From Planctomyces sp. SH-PL62 (lineage in GTDB: Bacteria; Planctomycetota; Planctomycetia; Planctomycetales; Planctomycetaceae), in NCBI GenBank assembly GCA_945893045.1, contig CAMDEA010000033.1, positions 1 to 55,686 on the forward strand: DNA of 55,686 nucleotides, written 5' to 3'. The position numbers and the translations under genes are program-made. Shown one piece after another: positions 35,084-46,475 of this stretch; within the stretch, counting starts at the first letter, position 1, and each line of letters starts with the position of its first letter. The notes beneath the pieces are model-generated. The model had not been told where the DNA came from and did no database searches. It saw nothing but the letters and a program-made list of their open reading frames with translations.

Positions 35084-35947
35084 TCATCGCCAGGGATTTC
35101 CTTCCTCGGTCGCACAACGCTCTTCGACGAGAATGCGTTCTGGCTTCGGGCCAGCATAGACCCACAGCATCTCCATCGTGTTCGGTGTTTCGTTGATGAA
35201 GTAATGGACTCGGCCGCGCGGTTGCAATGCGGTCACGCCATCGCGCATCCCGTAGCGCCGGCCTTCGACGACGCACATCGCTTGTCCGGAGATGATGCAG
35301 ATGGATTCGTCGAAGTCATGCACATGCGCGGGCAGCCGGCCGGTCGGATGAAACAGTCCGTAGCCGCCGCTCATTTCGAGGCCGGGGATCAGGTCGGCGT
35401 TGAAGAAGTCGATGAACTCGGTGTTCGGCCCGGCAGCGAAGCGTTTCGCGGTCGCGAAGCGGTTGACTCGTTCGGCTCCGGGGAAGCCGGTGGAATCGTC
35501 GGGCATTGAACGGCGCGGGAAGAACTTTTCGACCAACGTGCGAGCCGGTGAATCGGACGCGAGGGCGATGTGAAACACCGCCGGCTCCGTCGTCGAGGGA
35601 TTGCGCGCCGCGTGAACTCGACCGGTCGGAACCACGACGTTGTCCAGTTTCTTCAGCGAGTAGCTGCGGCCTTCAATCTCGATGACCGCTGATCCACTCA
35701 GCAGCGTGATCGATTCTGAGAACGTGTGATTGTGGTATGGCAACGTCGCGCCGGGAGCGAACGTCACGATTCCGGTTGTCAATCGCCGCGCGTGATTGTG
35801 GCTGCCGACCAAACATTCAAAGTTGACGCCGCGAGCCAACTCGACCAGCGGCCCCGTGCCGACCGAGTTCATCACCTCGGGCCGATCCGGCCGCATCGAC
35901 TCCGGCGGCTGAGCCAACGGGATGGATTCTGCGAGTGCTGATTTCAA
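35084..35947 (-). CDS. Two-domain cupin (bicupin) protein
   Basis: The product is 287 residues with two cupin barrels: PYHNHTFSESITLLSGSAVI (HxH...E, first metal site) and AHVHDFDESICIISGQAMCV (second site), each with a following RVHxxxN-type His segment. Cupins bind Fe, Mn or similar and include dioxygenases, isomerases and storage proteins; no specific activity can be given. The TTG at 35947 overlaps the stop of the upstream alcohol dehydrogenase (TTGA) and has GAGGA about 8 nt upstream, so I accept a TTG start; the first ATG (35896) is the alternative. It forms one unit with the dehydrogenase gene and runs convergent with the MerTP-like gene. Confidence 0.83.
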   Translation of the reverse strand: MKSALAESIPLAQPPESMRPDRPEVMNSVGTGPLVELARGVNFECLVGSHNHARRLTTGIVTFAPGATLPYHNHTFSESITLLSGSAVIEIEGRSYSLKKLDNVVVPTGRVHAARNPSTTEPAVFHIALASDSPARTLVEKFFPRRSMPDDSTGFPGAERVNRFATAKRFAAGPNTEFIDFFNADLIPGLEMSGGYGLFHPTGRLPAHVHDFDESICIISGQAMCVVEGRRYGMRDGVTALQPRGRVHYFINETPNTMEMLWVYAGPKPERILVEERCATEEGNPWR

Positions 35948-37065
35948 GCGATGTGTCCTCGTGGGTGATCGGTGTCACGTTGGATGACGACCTGGGCCGG
36001 ATTGATCGCGTGGAACTTTCCCTTGTTGGCTGTGATCTCGAACGCTTGGGGGACGGATTCCAGACCGTCCAGCACATGCGTGATGATCGAGTGGAGATGG
36101 ACGCGGCCGGAGGCAACGAGGCGGACGGTGTGTTCGAGGTGAGCTTGCGTGCTGATGTCGGGGAAGAGGTAGCGCAGGCTCCGTTCGCGCAGCAGATCGA
36201 CGTTCAATTCCAGGGGACCGCCGAACCAGGAGACGCCGATCACCTTGCCTCCCGACCGCGCGGCGTCGATGGCTTGTCGCAGAGTTTGCGTGCCGGCGAG
36301 TCCTTGTTTCGGGCTGCCGCCGGCACACTCGAAGACAACGTCGGCCCCGTTGCCGTCGGTCAAATCGCGAATCGTTTCCACGACATCGCAGGTCCGAGCG
36401 TTCAGCGCGTGGTCCGCTCCGAGTTCTTTCGAGATGCGGCAGGACTCATCTCGCACGTCCACGGTGATGACCAAGCCCGCTCCGCTGATGCGTGCGATTT
36501 GCAGGCACTCCAGTCCCATGCTTCCTTGGCCGAAGATGACCACCGAGTCGCCCATTTGAATCGCGGCGGTTTCGACGGCGGCGATGCTGTCGCTCAGCGA
36601 TTGCAGGCAGGCGGCCTCGCTGTCCGAGATGGAGTCATCGACTTTGACCAGCGCGATCTCCGGCAACGAGGCCACTTCGCTGAAACAGCCCGGTTGGTCG
36701 AAACCGATCACCGGTCCTTTGCGGCAGAGAGTGCTACGCTCGGACAGACACAACGAGCATTTCTCGCAAGGGAGTTTTGCGCGTGCGGCGACACGGTCTC
36801 CGACTTGGAAGCGACTGACGCCGGGACCGGTCTCGATGATGCGGGCGCAGAACTCATGGCCGAACAATTGGATGGGGGCCTCGGTTTCGAGCCGACGTTT
36901 CACGCGATCGTAGGCCAACGTCGGAATGCCGAAGGCAAGCTGGGCCTCGGTGACGCTCGGCTGCACGCACAGCGGTTCCACGAGCACATGCCGAGGTCGC
37001 AGTTCGGGCACGGGAACTTCGTCGAGCCGCAAATCGCCGAAACCATAAAACCGCCACGCGCGCAT
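35944..37065 (-). CDS. Zinc-dependent alcohol dehydrogenase (MDR family)
   Basis: The product is 373 residues. The structural zinc site is visible as PCEKCSLCLSERSTLC (four Cys), GHEFCARIIETG holds the catalytic-site His/Glu, and VVIFGQGSMGLECLQIARIS is the NAD(P) Rossmann motif. Overall it matches medium-chain threonine/sorbitol-type dehydrogenases. The substrate is unknown. The usual GxCGTD catalytic Cys stretch is replaced by EPLCVQPSVTEAQ, where the Cys is kept but the surroundings are unusual. GGAG lies about 8 nt before ATG 37065. The downstream bicupin overlaps by 4 nt, implying coupled translation. Confidence 0.9.
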   Translation of the reverse strand: MRAWRFYGFGDLRLDEVPVPELRPRHVLVEPLCVQPSVTEAQLAFGIPTLAYDRVKRRLETEAPIQLFGHEFCARIIETGPGVSRFQVGDRVAARAKLPCEKCSLCLSERSTLCRKGPVIGFDQPGCFSEVASLPEIALVKVDDSISDSEAACLQSLSDSIAAVETAAIQMGDSVVIFGQGSMGLECLQIARISGAGLVITVDVRDESCRISKELGADHALNARTCDVVETIRDLTDGNGADVVFECAGGSPKQGLAGTQTLRQAIDAARSGGKVIGVSWFGGPLELNVDLLRERSLRYLFPDISTQAHLEHTVRLVASGRVHLHSIITHVLDGLESVPQAFEITANKGKFHAINPAQVVIQRDTDHPRGHIA

Positions 37066-37112
37066 GGTTGAATCTCCAAGGAGTGTGATTTTCGTAAGAG
37101 GCTTGTTGCGTC

Positions 37113-37177
37113 GTAGCCACGTTCGCCAGAACGTGGGGGGGTCGCGGGTATTCCCACGTTCTGGCGAACGTGGCTAC
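37113..37177. repeat. REPIN-like palindrome (GTAGCCACG type)
   Basis: Perfect 25-bp arms 37113-37137 and 37153-37177, identical to those at 32949-33013; only the 15-nt spacer differs. The right-hand GTAG provides the TAG stop of the NHL gene on the minus strand. Confidence 0.92.
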
Positions 37178-38169
37178 ATGCTCCCCCGACGATTGAATTT
37201 TTGCAGGCTGTGACAGTCCGGCGCGACGAGGCCGCGGTTGCCGCCGGCCGACATCACGACCTCAGCGACGTAGACATCTCCGTGCGAGTCGATGCAGATG
37301 TCGTGCGGCGCGAAGAAGTCGCCGGGAGCGGTCGGGTTGTCGCCTCCGCCCCAGCGGGTCAGCAGTTCGCCGCGCGAGTCAAACACGCTGACGCGCCCGC
37401 CGGTTGCGTTGGGTGATGGTGGCAACGTGCCGGGCCACATGCCGGCGCGGTAGCCCAACTCGGCGACAAATAGGTTGCCCGCGGCATCAAACGCAACTTG
37501 GCAGGGCCGCGCGATGTCGGGTCGCTCGTCGAGGAACTTGCCGTCCGCCGAGAAGAGTTGGATGCGGCTGTTCTCGCGATCGGCGACGAACACGGTTCCA
37601 TGCCGATCGACAGCGATCCCGTGCGGAACTCGAAACTGGCCCGGCCCCGTGCCCGGTTCGCCCCAAGACAAAAGCAACCGACCGTCCGGCGAAAATTTGT
37701 GAACGCGGGCATTGCCGTATCCATCGGTGACATAGATTTCGCCAGCGGCGGAGAGCGCGACGTTGGTCGGAAAGTAGAACGGCGGCCCGGCGTGACGGAT
37801 CGTGCGAAAGTCGATGCTCGTCGCGCCGGTCTCTGAAGGCCGGCCGCTGGTGCCGAGCGTCATCAGTAGCGTGCCGTCGGGCGTAAACTTTCGGACGGTG
37901 TGGTCGAGGTCGTCGGTGCAATAGACGGCATCGTCTGGCCCGATCGTGATGCCGTGCGCCCGAGCGAACACTCCTTCGCCCCACGACGTCACGAATGAGC
38001 CATCGCGGTTGAAGACCATGACCGGATGCTCGCCGCGATTGAAGACGAACACACGGTCGCGCGAGTCGGTCGCGACGGCGGCGACTTCCGTCCAACTCCA
38101 ACCAGGCGGCAGTTTCGCCCAGCGTTCATCGGCCTCAAAGCTTACCTCACTGCCCAGCGGATTCTTCAT
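37174..38169 (-). CDS. NHL-repeat six-bladed propeller protein
   Basis: The product is 331 residues with at least five NHL units such as ARAHGITIGPDDAVYCTDDL, FYFPTNVALSAAGEIYVTDG, FRVPHGIAVDRHGTVFVADR and FAPHDICIDSHGDVYVAEV. The best-known enzyme with this fold is peptidylglycine amidating lyase, but many bacterial members are binding proteins. No signal peptide is obvious. It starts at ATG 38169, overlapping the stop of the DUF1501 gene (ATGA), so the two are co-translated. Its stop codon is part of the REPIN-like palindrome. Confidence 0.88.
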   Translation of the reverse strand: MKNPLGSEVSFEADERWAKLPPGWSWTEVAAVATDSRDRVFVFNRGEHPVMVFNRDGSFVTSWGEGVFARAHGITIGPDDAVYCTDDLDHTVRKFTPDGTLLMTLGTSGRPSETGATSIDFRTIRHAGPPFYFPTNVALSAAGEIYVTDGYGNARVHKFSPDGRLLLSWGEPGTGPGQFRVPHGIAVDRHGTVFVADRENSRIQLFSADGKFLDERPDIARPCQVAFDAAGNLFVAELGYRAGMWPGTLPPSPNATGGRVSVFDSRGELLTRWGGGDNPTAPGDFFAPHDICIDSHGDVYVAEVVMSAGGNRGLVAPDCHSLQKFNRRGSM

Positions 38170-39644
38170 GCCAAAACCCCCTTCACGATGCGGGCTTCGA
38201 GCACGCCGGTCAGACGCTCTCTCAGACCGTTCTCCATGATGAATAACTGATCGTGGTGCAGACCGAGCAGGTGCAGGATCGTCGCGTGCCAGTCGGGGAC
38301 GCTGACGCGGTTCTCGACGGCGGCGAGACCGAGTTCGTCGGTGGCTCCATAAGTGGTTCCGCCCTTGATGCCGGCACCGGCCATCCAGGTGCAGAAGGCG
38401 TTCTTGTTGTGATCGCGCCCCGCCTTGCGCTCGTCCTTGTCGGCCGGCAATTGAGCGATCGGAAGCCGGCCGAACTCACCGCCCCACACGACGAGCGTGC
38501 TGTCGAACAGCCCGCGTTGTTTCAGATCATGGAGCAGCGCGGCGATCGGCTGGTCGGTTCGCGCGCAAGCCTTCTTCATGTCCGCAGCCAGCGCGGTGTG
38601 GTTGTCCCAAATCTGGGCGTTGATGTAGAGCTGCACGAAACGCACGCCACGCTCGACCAATCGGCGAGCGATGAGACAGCGCCGGCCGTAGGAGTCGGTC
38701 GGTTCGCGACCCACGCCGTACATTTCCTGAATCGCCGGACTTTCTTGCGAGATGTCGAGGGCGTCGCTGGCCGCCAACTGCATCCGCGCCGCCAGTTCGT
38801 AGCTGGCGATGCGGGCCTCCAAGATCGGTTGGCCGGGTCGCTGACGCAGGTGAAGTTGATCGAGTCGCGACAGCAGCTCGCGCTCCACCCGTACCACCTC
38901 CGCCGGCCGATCGACCTCGGCGCGAAGGTTCAGCACGGGCGAGCCTGTCGAACGAAAACGAGTTCCCTGAAAGGTCGGCGGCAGGAAGCCCGCCTGCCAA
39001 TTCTCGACGCCGTTGATCGGCAGTCCCAGCGGATCATCGAGCACGACGTAGGCCGGGAGATTGGCGCACTCGCTCCCCAGGCCGTAAGCCACCCACGCGC
39101 CCAGTGTCGGCCGGCTCGGACTCATCTTGCCCGACTGAATCAGGTAAATCGCCGGCTCGTGGGTCAGGTTCGTCGTGTGCATCGAACGGATGAGCGCGAT
39201 GTCATCGACTTGCCGAGCGAGGTGCGGCAACGCCTCAGAGACCCACATGCCGCACTGTCCGTGCTGAGCAAACTGGAACGGACTGCGCATCAGCGCACCG
39301 GCGCTCTGAGGGTTCTCGACCTCGCCCGCGATCTTGTCGAAGTAGGTCTGCCCGTGGTGCTCGTCGAGGAACGGTTTTGGATCGAGGAGGTCCATTTGAC
39401 TAGGACCACCATTCATAAAGAGGTGAATGACCGACTTCGCCCGCGGCTCGAAATGCGGCTGGCGTGGCTTGAGGTCGGATGGTGGAGCGCTCGTCTCGTC
39501 GGACGCGAGAAGCCTTGATCCGCGCGCAGCATCCTGTCCCAACAAATGCGTCAGTGCCGCTCCGCAGAGTCCGCCAGAGACCCGCTGAAACAAATTCCGG
39601 CGAGTCAGTGACTGTGTCGCCGTTCGTTGTTTTGGTTTGGACAT
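38166..39644 (-). CDS. DUF1501 (sulfatase-like) Tat-exported protein
   Basis: The product is about 492 residues. The N-terminus MSKPKQRTATQSLTRRNLFQ contains the twin-arginine motif TRRNLF followed by a hydrophobic stretch. Family blocks: KSVIHLFMNGGPSQMDLLDP, LIRSMHTTNLTHEPAIYLIQ, RRLVERGVRFVQLYINAQIW, VVWGGEFGRLPIAQ and a C-terminal WHATILHLLGLHHDQLF. I start at ATG 39644; the frame is open further upstream through the REPIN without family similarity. It lies directly downstream of the DUF1549/1553 gene, the usual pairing. The NHL gene follows with a 4-nt overlap. Confidence 0.91.
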   Translation of the reverse strand: MSKPKQRTATQSLTRRNLFQRVSGGLCGAALTHLLGQDAARGSRLLASDETSAPPSDLKPRQPHFEPRAKSVIHLFMNGGPSQMDLLDPKPFLDEHHGQTYFDKIAGEVENPQSAGALMRSPFQFAQHGQCGMWVSEALPHLARQVDDIALIRSMHTTNLTHEPAIYLIQSGKMSPSRPTLGAWVAYGLGSECANLPAYVVLDDPLGLPINGVENWQAGFLPPTFQGTRFRSTGSPVLNLRAEVDRPAEVVRVERELLSRLDQLHLRQRPGQPILEARIASYELAARMQLAASDALDISQESPAIQEMYGVGREPTDSYGRRCLIARRLVERGVRFVQLYINAQIWDNHTALAADMKKACARTDQPIAALLHDLKQRGLFDSTLVVWGGEFGRLPIAQLPADKDERKAGRDHNKNAFCTWMAGAGIKGGTTYGATDELGLAAVENRVSVPDWHATILHLLGLHHDQLFIMENGLRERLTGVLEARIVKGVLA

Positions 39645-39684
39645 CGTTTCACGTCTTTCGTCGGTGAACCGCGTTGATCTCTGG

Positions 39685-39751
39685 GTAGCCACGCTCGCCA
39701 AGAGCGTGGGGGAATTCGCGGAAAACCCACGCTCTTGGCGAGCGTGGCTAC
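39685..39751. repeat. REPIN-like palindrome (GTAGCCACG variant)
   Basis: Perfect 26-bp arms GTAGCCACGCTCGCCAAGAG... at 39685-39710 and 39726-39751. Each half is GTAG plus hairpin CCACGCTC-GCCAA-GAGCGTGG. The stem differs from the 32949/37113 type by compensated changes, so pairing is kept while sequence drifts. Confidence 0.9.
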
Positions 39752-39758
39752 TCAATAC

Positions 39759-42521
<2,763 letters not shown>

Positions 42522-42834
42522 GGCGAGTCCGATTCGTACTCTGGCACAACATCTCATGCGTCGCAAAGTACGCGGCGCAGTCCACAGAGAACATGCACAG
42601 TTGGCCCAAAGTCTTTCCATTTCGGACAGACCGGCGAGAGTCCCTCGCCGCGCCTTTTCACACTGCCGGGACTGCGGTAGTTTGAGTCCAGAAAACAAGA
42701 GTTGAATTGGTTTCAGAACCCGAAAAGTAACCCGAAGCGTCAGCAAGGGAGTCGGGACATCCAGCGTGGAATCGACTCTCGCTCACGCTTCGGGTTACTT
42801 TTGAAATGGCGTCCAGCGTTCCAGAGGCAGGACC
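42522..42834. other. Divergent intergenic region with one inverted repeat
   Basis: About 310 nt between the DUF1549/1553 gene (minus) and the AraC gene (plus). It holds the inverted repeat at 42723-42802 and presumably both promoters. No other signal is seen. Confidence 0.55.
42723..42802. repeat. Imperfect inverted repeat (AAAAGTAACCCGAAGCG)
   Basis: AAAAGTAACCCGAAGCGTCAGC on the left pairs with GCTCACGCTTCGGGTTACTTTT on the right, with further imperfect pairing (GGAGTCG/CGACTC). It has GTAA rather than GTAG near the ends, so membership in the REPIN-like set is doubtful. Confidence 0.7.
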
Positions 42835-43788
42835 ATGCGCGCGACACAACGAACTCGAAAACCCACAGCGGAGACAGCTCCACCCGCATCGAATGCTCTC
42901 CCACAACTGGAAGATCGCAGCTACCTGGCCTATCTGCGTCCGACTCCGCGGCCGTTCCTGCACTTCGCCTCAGGCCACTTCCCGGCCACCACGGTCACGC
43001 AACCCCATTCTCATTCCTGCATCGCATTGCACGGCTGCCTGCAAGGTCCGCTCACACTCTGTACGACCGAAGGTGACATGCCCCTGGAAGCCGGTGTGTT
43101 CTATTTGATCGGTCCAGGGCTGCGGCATTCGTGGCGCAACGACGGCCGGCAGACGGCCGCGACTCTCAGTCTGCTTCTCGACCCGGCCCAAACGGGCCGC
43201 TGGCCCGTAGACACGGGTGTCGAAAGCTGCTGCCGCGAGTTGCACTCACACACACGCGGCCTGCATCGCTTCATGACATCCGGCGACCAAGAATTGCATC
43301 ACAGTTTCTGGCTCGTCGCGGATCACCTCACCGCCGAACAGCCGCGCGAGCCACTCGCGCTGACCGGCGGACTGCTGGCCATTCTCGGTCAGATCAAGGA
43401 GCGACTGTGCGGCGCTCCGAACCCTCTGGACCCCGATCTTGACGCCGCCAAACAGATCCGTCGCCTGCTGCTGGCGCGGGTGCGGGACCGCCTGAGCATC
43501 CGCCAAATCGCCCGCGAGGTCGGGACGAGTCCCACACGGGCCAAAGAATTCTTCCGCGAGGCCTTCGGCTGCGGAATCATGACCTACTTCAATCAGTTGA
43601 AAATCTGGCAGGCCAAGCGACTACTCAACGACTCGTCGCTCACCGTGGAACAGGTGAGTCATCAACTCGGCTTTTCCAGCCCGTCGTATTTCAGCCGCGC
43701 ATTTCTCAACCACACGGGCGAAACACCGACCACTTATCGCCAGGCATGCGGACGAGAAAAAACTCCAGCGACGAGAAAGGACTCCTGA
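42835..43788 (+). CDS. AraC-family transcriptional regulator
   Basis: The product is 317 residues. A cupin-like sensor region (HSHSCIALHGCLQGPLTLCT, FYLIGPGLRHSWRNDGRQ) is followed by the double helix-turn-helix: RLSIRQIAREVGTSPTRAKE and SLTVEQVSHQLGFSSPSYFS, with FLNHTGETPTTYRQ at the end, the standard AraC signature. The ligand is unknown. AGGA lies about 5 nt upstream of ATG. It faces the TlpA-like UGPC gene convergently and may regulate either neighbour. Confidence 0.92.
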   Translation: MRATQRTRKPTAETAPPASNALPQLEDRSYLAYLRPTPRPFLHFASGHFPATTVTQPHSHSCIALHGCLQGPLTLCTTEGDMPLEAGVFYLIGPGLRHSWRNDGRQTAATLSLLLDPAQTGRWPVDTGVESCCRELHSHTRGLHRFMTSGDQELHHSFWLVADHLTAEQPREPLALTGGLLAILGQIKERLCGAPNPLDPDLDAAKQIRRLLLARVRDRLSIRQIAREVGTSPTRAKEFFREAFGCGIMTYFNQLKIWQAKRLLNDSSLTVEQVSHQLGFSSPSYFSRAFLNHTGETPTTYRQACGREKTPATRKDS

Positions 43789-43879
43789 CCCAAACGCATT
43801 TGGCTGCGTCCCCATCCGGAGACATCTCTCTTCGCCGCGATGGACAGATCACGGATGAAATTGAATCGAGCGGTGCCTG

Positions 43880-44992
43880 CTACTTTGGGGCGGGGCGTTC
43901 CGCAAGCAGCGCGTCGACCGCTTTGTCGAGTTCATCGCCCTTCAAGTCTTTGAACCGGATCACTCCACGAGCATCGAGAACAAAAATGGCGGGGCGTTCG
44001 GTGACGTCCCATTTCGTTTGGATCGGCCCGTCCGGGCTGCCCTGGTCCCACCAGCTACGCCAGGTGATTTGTTCTTTTTCGAGCGTCTTCTTCAACTCTT
44101 CTCGGTCCTCGTCGCTGTTGATGCCGAGGAAGACAAATCGTTTTTCTTGTTCTTGCAGGCGTTTCACGAGCGACCGCTCGTGCGGGTACATCTCCCGGCA
44201 GGGGCCTCACCAATGACCCCAGAAGCTGAGCACCACGACCTTGCCGCGATGGTCGCTGAGCTTGAACGTCTTGCCGAAGATGTCTTCGCCGACGATCTCC
44301 GGAGCGACTCGGCCGATCGACAAGTGACGGATTCGGAAAAGGGCCTTTTCGGCAATCTCGCCCAACGTGCCGTCGGACGTCGGCACGTCGGCGAATGACT
44401 TGAGCATCAACTCGTAGTGTTGTTCGCGTTTCTTTTCCAACTGCTCGCGGTCGAGCGATTTCAGATGCTTGCCGTACTCCGCGCCGTAGAACTGCATCAC
44501 ACGGTCGGCCGATTCCGGTTCCTTTTTCAATTGGTCAACAACGCTGGCCTGTTGGTCGAGCAGATAGGCCAACTGCCGACACGCATGGCCGCGCACTTTT
44601 TCGTTCCGACTCTTTTCCAGTGCCGTTCGCAGCAACTTCTCCGCAGCGACAGACGGAGTCCGCGCGACGTGCCGACAAGCCGCCGCGAATTGTTCGTCGT
44701 TGAGATGATCGCGTTCGAGCAATTCCAAGGCTCGAGTCGCTTCGGGGCGGAGACGGAGTTTGGTCAGCACCCAGACCAGCGAGTCGATCGCGACGGGATC
44801 GCTGGCGTGTTGCTCGGCAAGTTCGAGAAATCGCGCGGCCAGCTCCGGTGCCTTCGCGCCCCCTTCGTACTCATCGAGCAGCTTCTGATACCGAGCGGCC
44901 GGCGCAGTCGTCTCTTTCTGCGACGCATTCGCCGGGATGACGATTGAAAGAATCAGCATCAGGCTCAATACGCAAATGATTTTCGATGACAT
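43880..44992 (-). CDS. TlpA-like thioredoxin-fold selenoprotein (UGPC)
   Basis: The product is 370 residues reading the UGA at 44209-44207 as Sec262. A signal peptide (MSSKIICVLSLMLILSIVIP...NAS) and a helical 200-residue region precede the redoxin domain: IGRVAPEIVGEDIFGKTFKL, KVVVLSFWGHWUGPCREMYP, FVFLGINSDEDREELKKTLE, TERPAIFVLDARGVIRFKD. The WCGPC active site of TlpA/ResA proteins becomes WUGPC, so Sec replaces the nucleophilic Cys. Both halves lie in one frame with matching family similarity on each side of the UGA. A hairpin with loop GGUC lies about 31 nt after the UGA. It is probably a periplasmic thiol-disulfide or peroxide reductase. It follows the di-heme peroxidase gene by 8 nt, suggesting joint peroxide handling. 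Confidence 0.94.
44165..44182 (-). promoter_or_regulatory. Putative SECIS of the UGPC gene
   Basis: On the minus strand CACGAGC pairs perfectly with GCTCGTG around loop GGUC, starting about 31 nt after the UGA. This is the cleanest stem in the set. Confidence 0.75.
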
Positions 44993-45000
44993 GCTCGCTC

Positions 45001-46305
45001 CTACTTCTTCGTCTGGCTGGCGACTCGCACAAACGGATCAGAAAACTTTGGGTCGGAGATCAGCGATTCGTCGGTGAGCGTCTTCATGAACGCGACCAGT
45101 GCCGCTTTCTGTTCGCCGGTCAGTTGAAATCCGGTCGTGGCACGATCGCCCTGCTGTTCGCCGAATGCCAAACCAAGGTTCTCATGACGATGAACGCCGC
45201 GGCTGTAATGCTCGATGACTTCCTCCAGCGTTTTGAAACGGCCATCGTGCATGTACGGCGCAGTGAGCGCGATGTTTCGCAACGACGGCGCTTTGAACTT
45301 TCCGTCGTTGGACGGCGTGAATGGGTCGTTCGTCGGTCGGCCTAACGCCCCCAGTCCTGGATCTTTCGATTTCAGATCGAGCCCGTTGTTGAACGCTTTG
45401 GGCATTCCGAATGTCGGCGGGATGTGGCAGTGCGCGCAGCCCATCTCCGCGACTCCACTGACTCCGTCGATAAACAGTGATTTGCCCAGATTCTCCTGCT
45501 CCGTGAATTTGTCAAACGCCGCCGAGTAATCGCCGCCGGCGGCGGCAGCGGCGCGATCGAACTTGGCATTCAACGCGACCATGCTGCGCAAGAATTGCGC
45601 GACCGCTTTGGCGATCCGGTCGCTGGTCACTTCCGGCGAGCCGAATGCGGCCGCGAAGAACGGCGGGTAATAGGGCAGCTTCTGGAGCTTGGCTTCCAAC
45701 GTGCTCAATTCCATTCCCATTTCGATGCGGTCCTGGATCGGCATGAGCACTTGTGCTTCCAGAGTCGCGGCTCGTTCATCCCAGAAGAATCCTGGCCGCG
45801 CCCCTTTGAAATTCGTGTACCGCAGATTTGCCAAGCCCATCGAATTGCGTCCGGTGCGGCCCCCTTCAAACCCTTTGCTGAATCGGTTCGGATCGGAGAA
45901 TCCCGCGCGCTGCTCATGACACGCCGCGCAAGAGACGGTGTTGTTGCGAGAGAGCTGTGTGTCGTAGAACAACACTCGACCCAGCTCCGCGCCTGCGTTG
46001 GTCAACACGTTTTGTTCGGTCGAGTTATCGCCCTGTGCGAATTCCGCCGCATCCACATGCTTGGGCAGTCGAACTGACGTGTAGTCATCCGGCCGCTGCG
46101 GCAGCAGCGGCACATCGACACCGCCAAACGCCGCGCGCAGTGCAGCTCGCTCCCGCACGATCAGAGTGCCGTCCTTGTCCGCATCAAACCGCCGCAGCAG
46201 AGCTTCTCGACGAAATGATTCGACGGACAGTTTCGGCTCCTCGGCCGCGACACTCAGCGTGAGTGACCAGAGGGCAAGAATGAGGATCGTGCGGAGACTA
46301 GACAT
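45001..46305 (-). CDS. Di-heme cytochrome c peroxidase-like protein with EF-hand
   Basis: The product is 434 residues. A signal peptide (MSSLRTILILALWSLTLSVA) is followed by an EF-hand-like loop (FDADKDGTLIVRE), then the CCP/MauG fold: LGRVLFYDTQLSRNNTVSCA with CAACH, FSDPNRFSKGFEGGRTGRNS, FWDERAATLEAQVLMPIQDR, GCAHCHIPPTFG with CAHCH, and APSLRNIALTAPYMHDGRFK. Two c-hemes are expected. The family reduces hydrogen peroxide or oxidises substrates in the periplasm. An EF-hand fused to a CCP is unusual but seen in planctomycetes. It is 8 nt from the UGPC gene and surely co-transcribed. Confidence 0.92.
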   Translation of the reverse strand: MSSLRTILILALWSLTLSVAAEEPKLSVESFRREALLRRFDADKDGTLIVRERAALRAAFGGVDVPLLPQRPDDYTSVRLPKHVDAAEFAQGDNSTEQNVLTNAGAELGRVLFYDTQLSRNNTVSCAACHEQRAGFSDPNRFSKGFEGGRTGRNSMGLANLRYTNFKGARPGFFWDERAATLEAQVLMPIQDRIEMGMELSTLEAKLQKLPYYPPFFAAAFGSPEVTSDRIAKAVAQFLRSMVALNAKFDRAAAAAGGDYSAAFDKFTEQENLGKSLFIDGVSGVAEMGCAHCHIPPTFGMPKAFNNGLDLKSKDPGLGALGRPTNDPFTPSNDGKFKAPSLRNIALTAPYMHDGRFKTLEEVIEHYSRGVHRHENLGLAFGEQQGDRATTGFQLTGEQKAALVAFMKTLTDESLISDPKFSDPFVRVASQTKK

Positions 46306-46353
46306 GCTTGCCTTCTATCATGCGACGCGGACGTCCGAAAGCAGAATGGGCAG

Positions 46354-46452
46354 AATCATGTTTCACAGAATCATGAAAACCAAAGCCGCTACTGAGGAGG
46401 CTCGTCGCTTAGAATCCTCCCGTCTGTTTTCATCATTTTGTGAAACATGATT
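46354..46452. repeat. Inverted repeat between the divergent peroxidase and SenB-like genes
   Basis: AATCATGTTTCACAGAATCA... (46354-46380) and its inverse (46426-46452) match over 27 nt with two mismatches; an inner GAGGAGG...CCTCC hairpin fills the gap. AT-rich arms and lack of GTAG set it apart from the REPIN-like elements. It occupies the divergent promoter region, so it could be an operator-like structure. Confidence 0.75.
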
Positions 46453-46475
46453 TTGTCGTACCGAAATCGAAACAC

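Noticed and set aside
42723..42802. Member of the GTAG REPIN-like set
   Set aside because: The ends carry GTAA rather than GTAG and the halves do not each form a clear hairpin, so I list it only as an inverted repeat.
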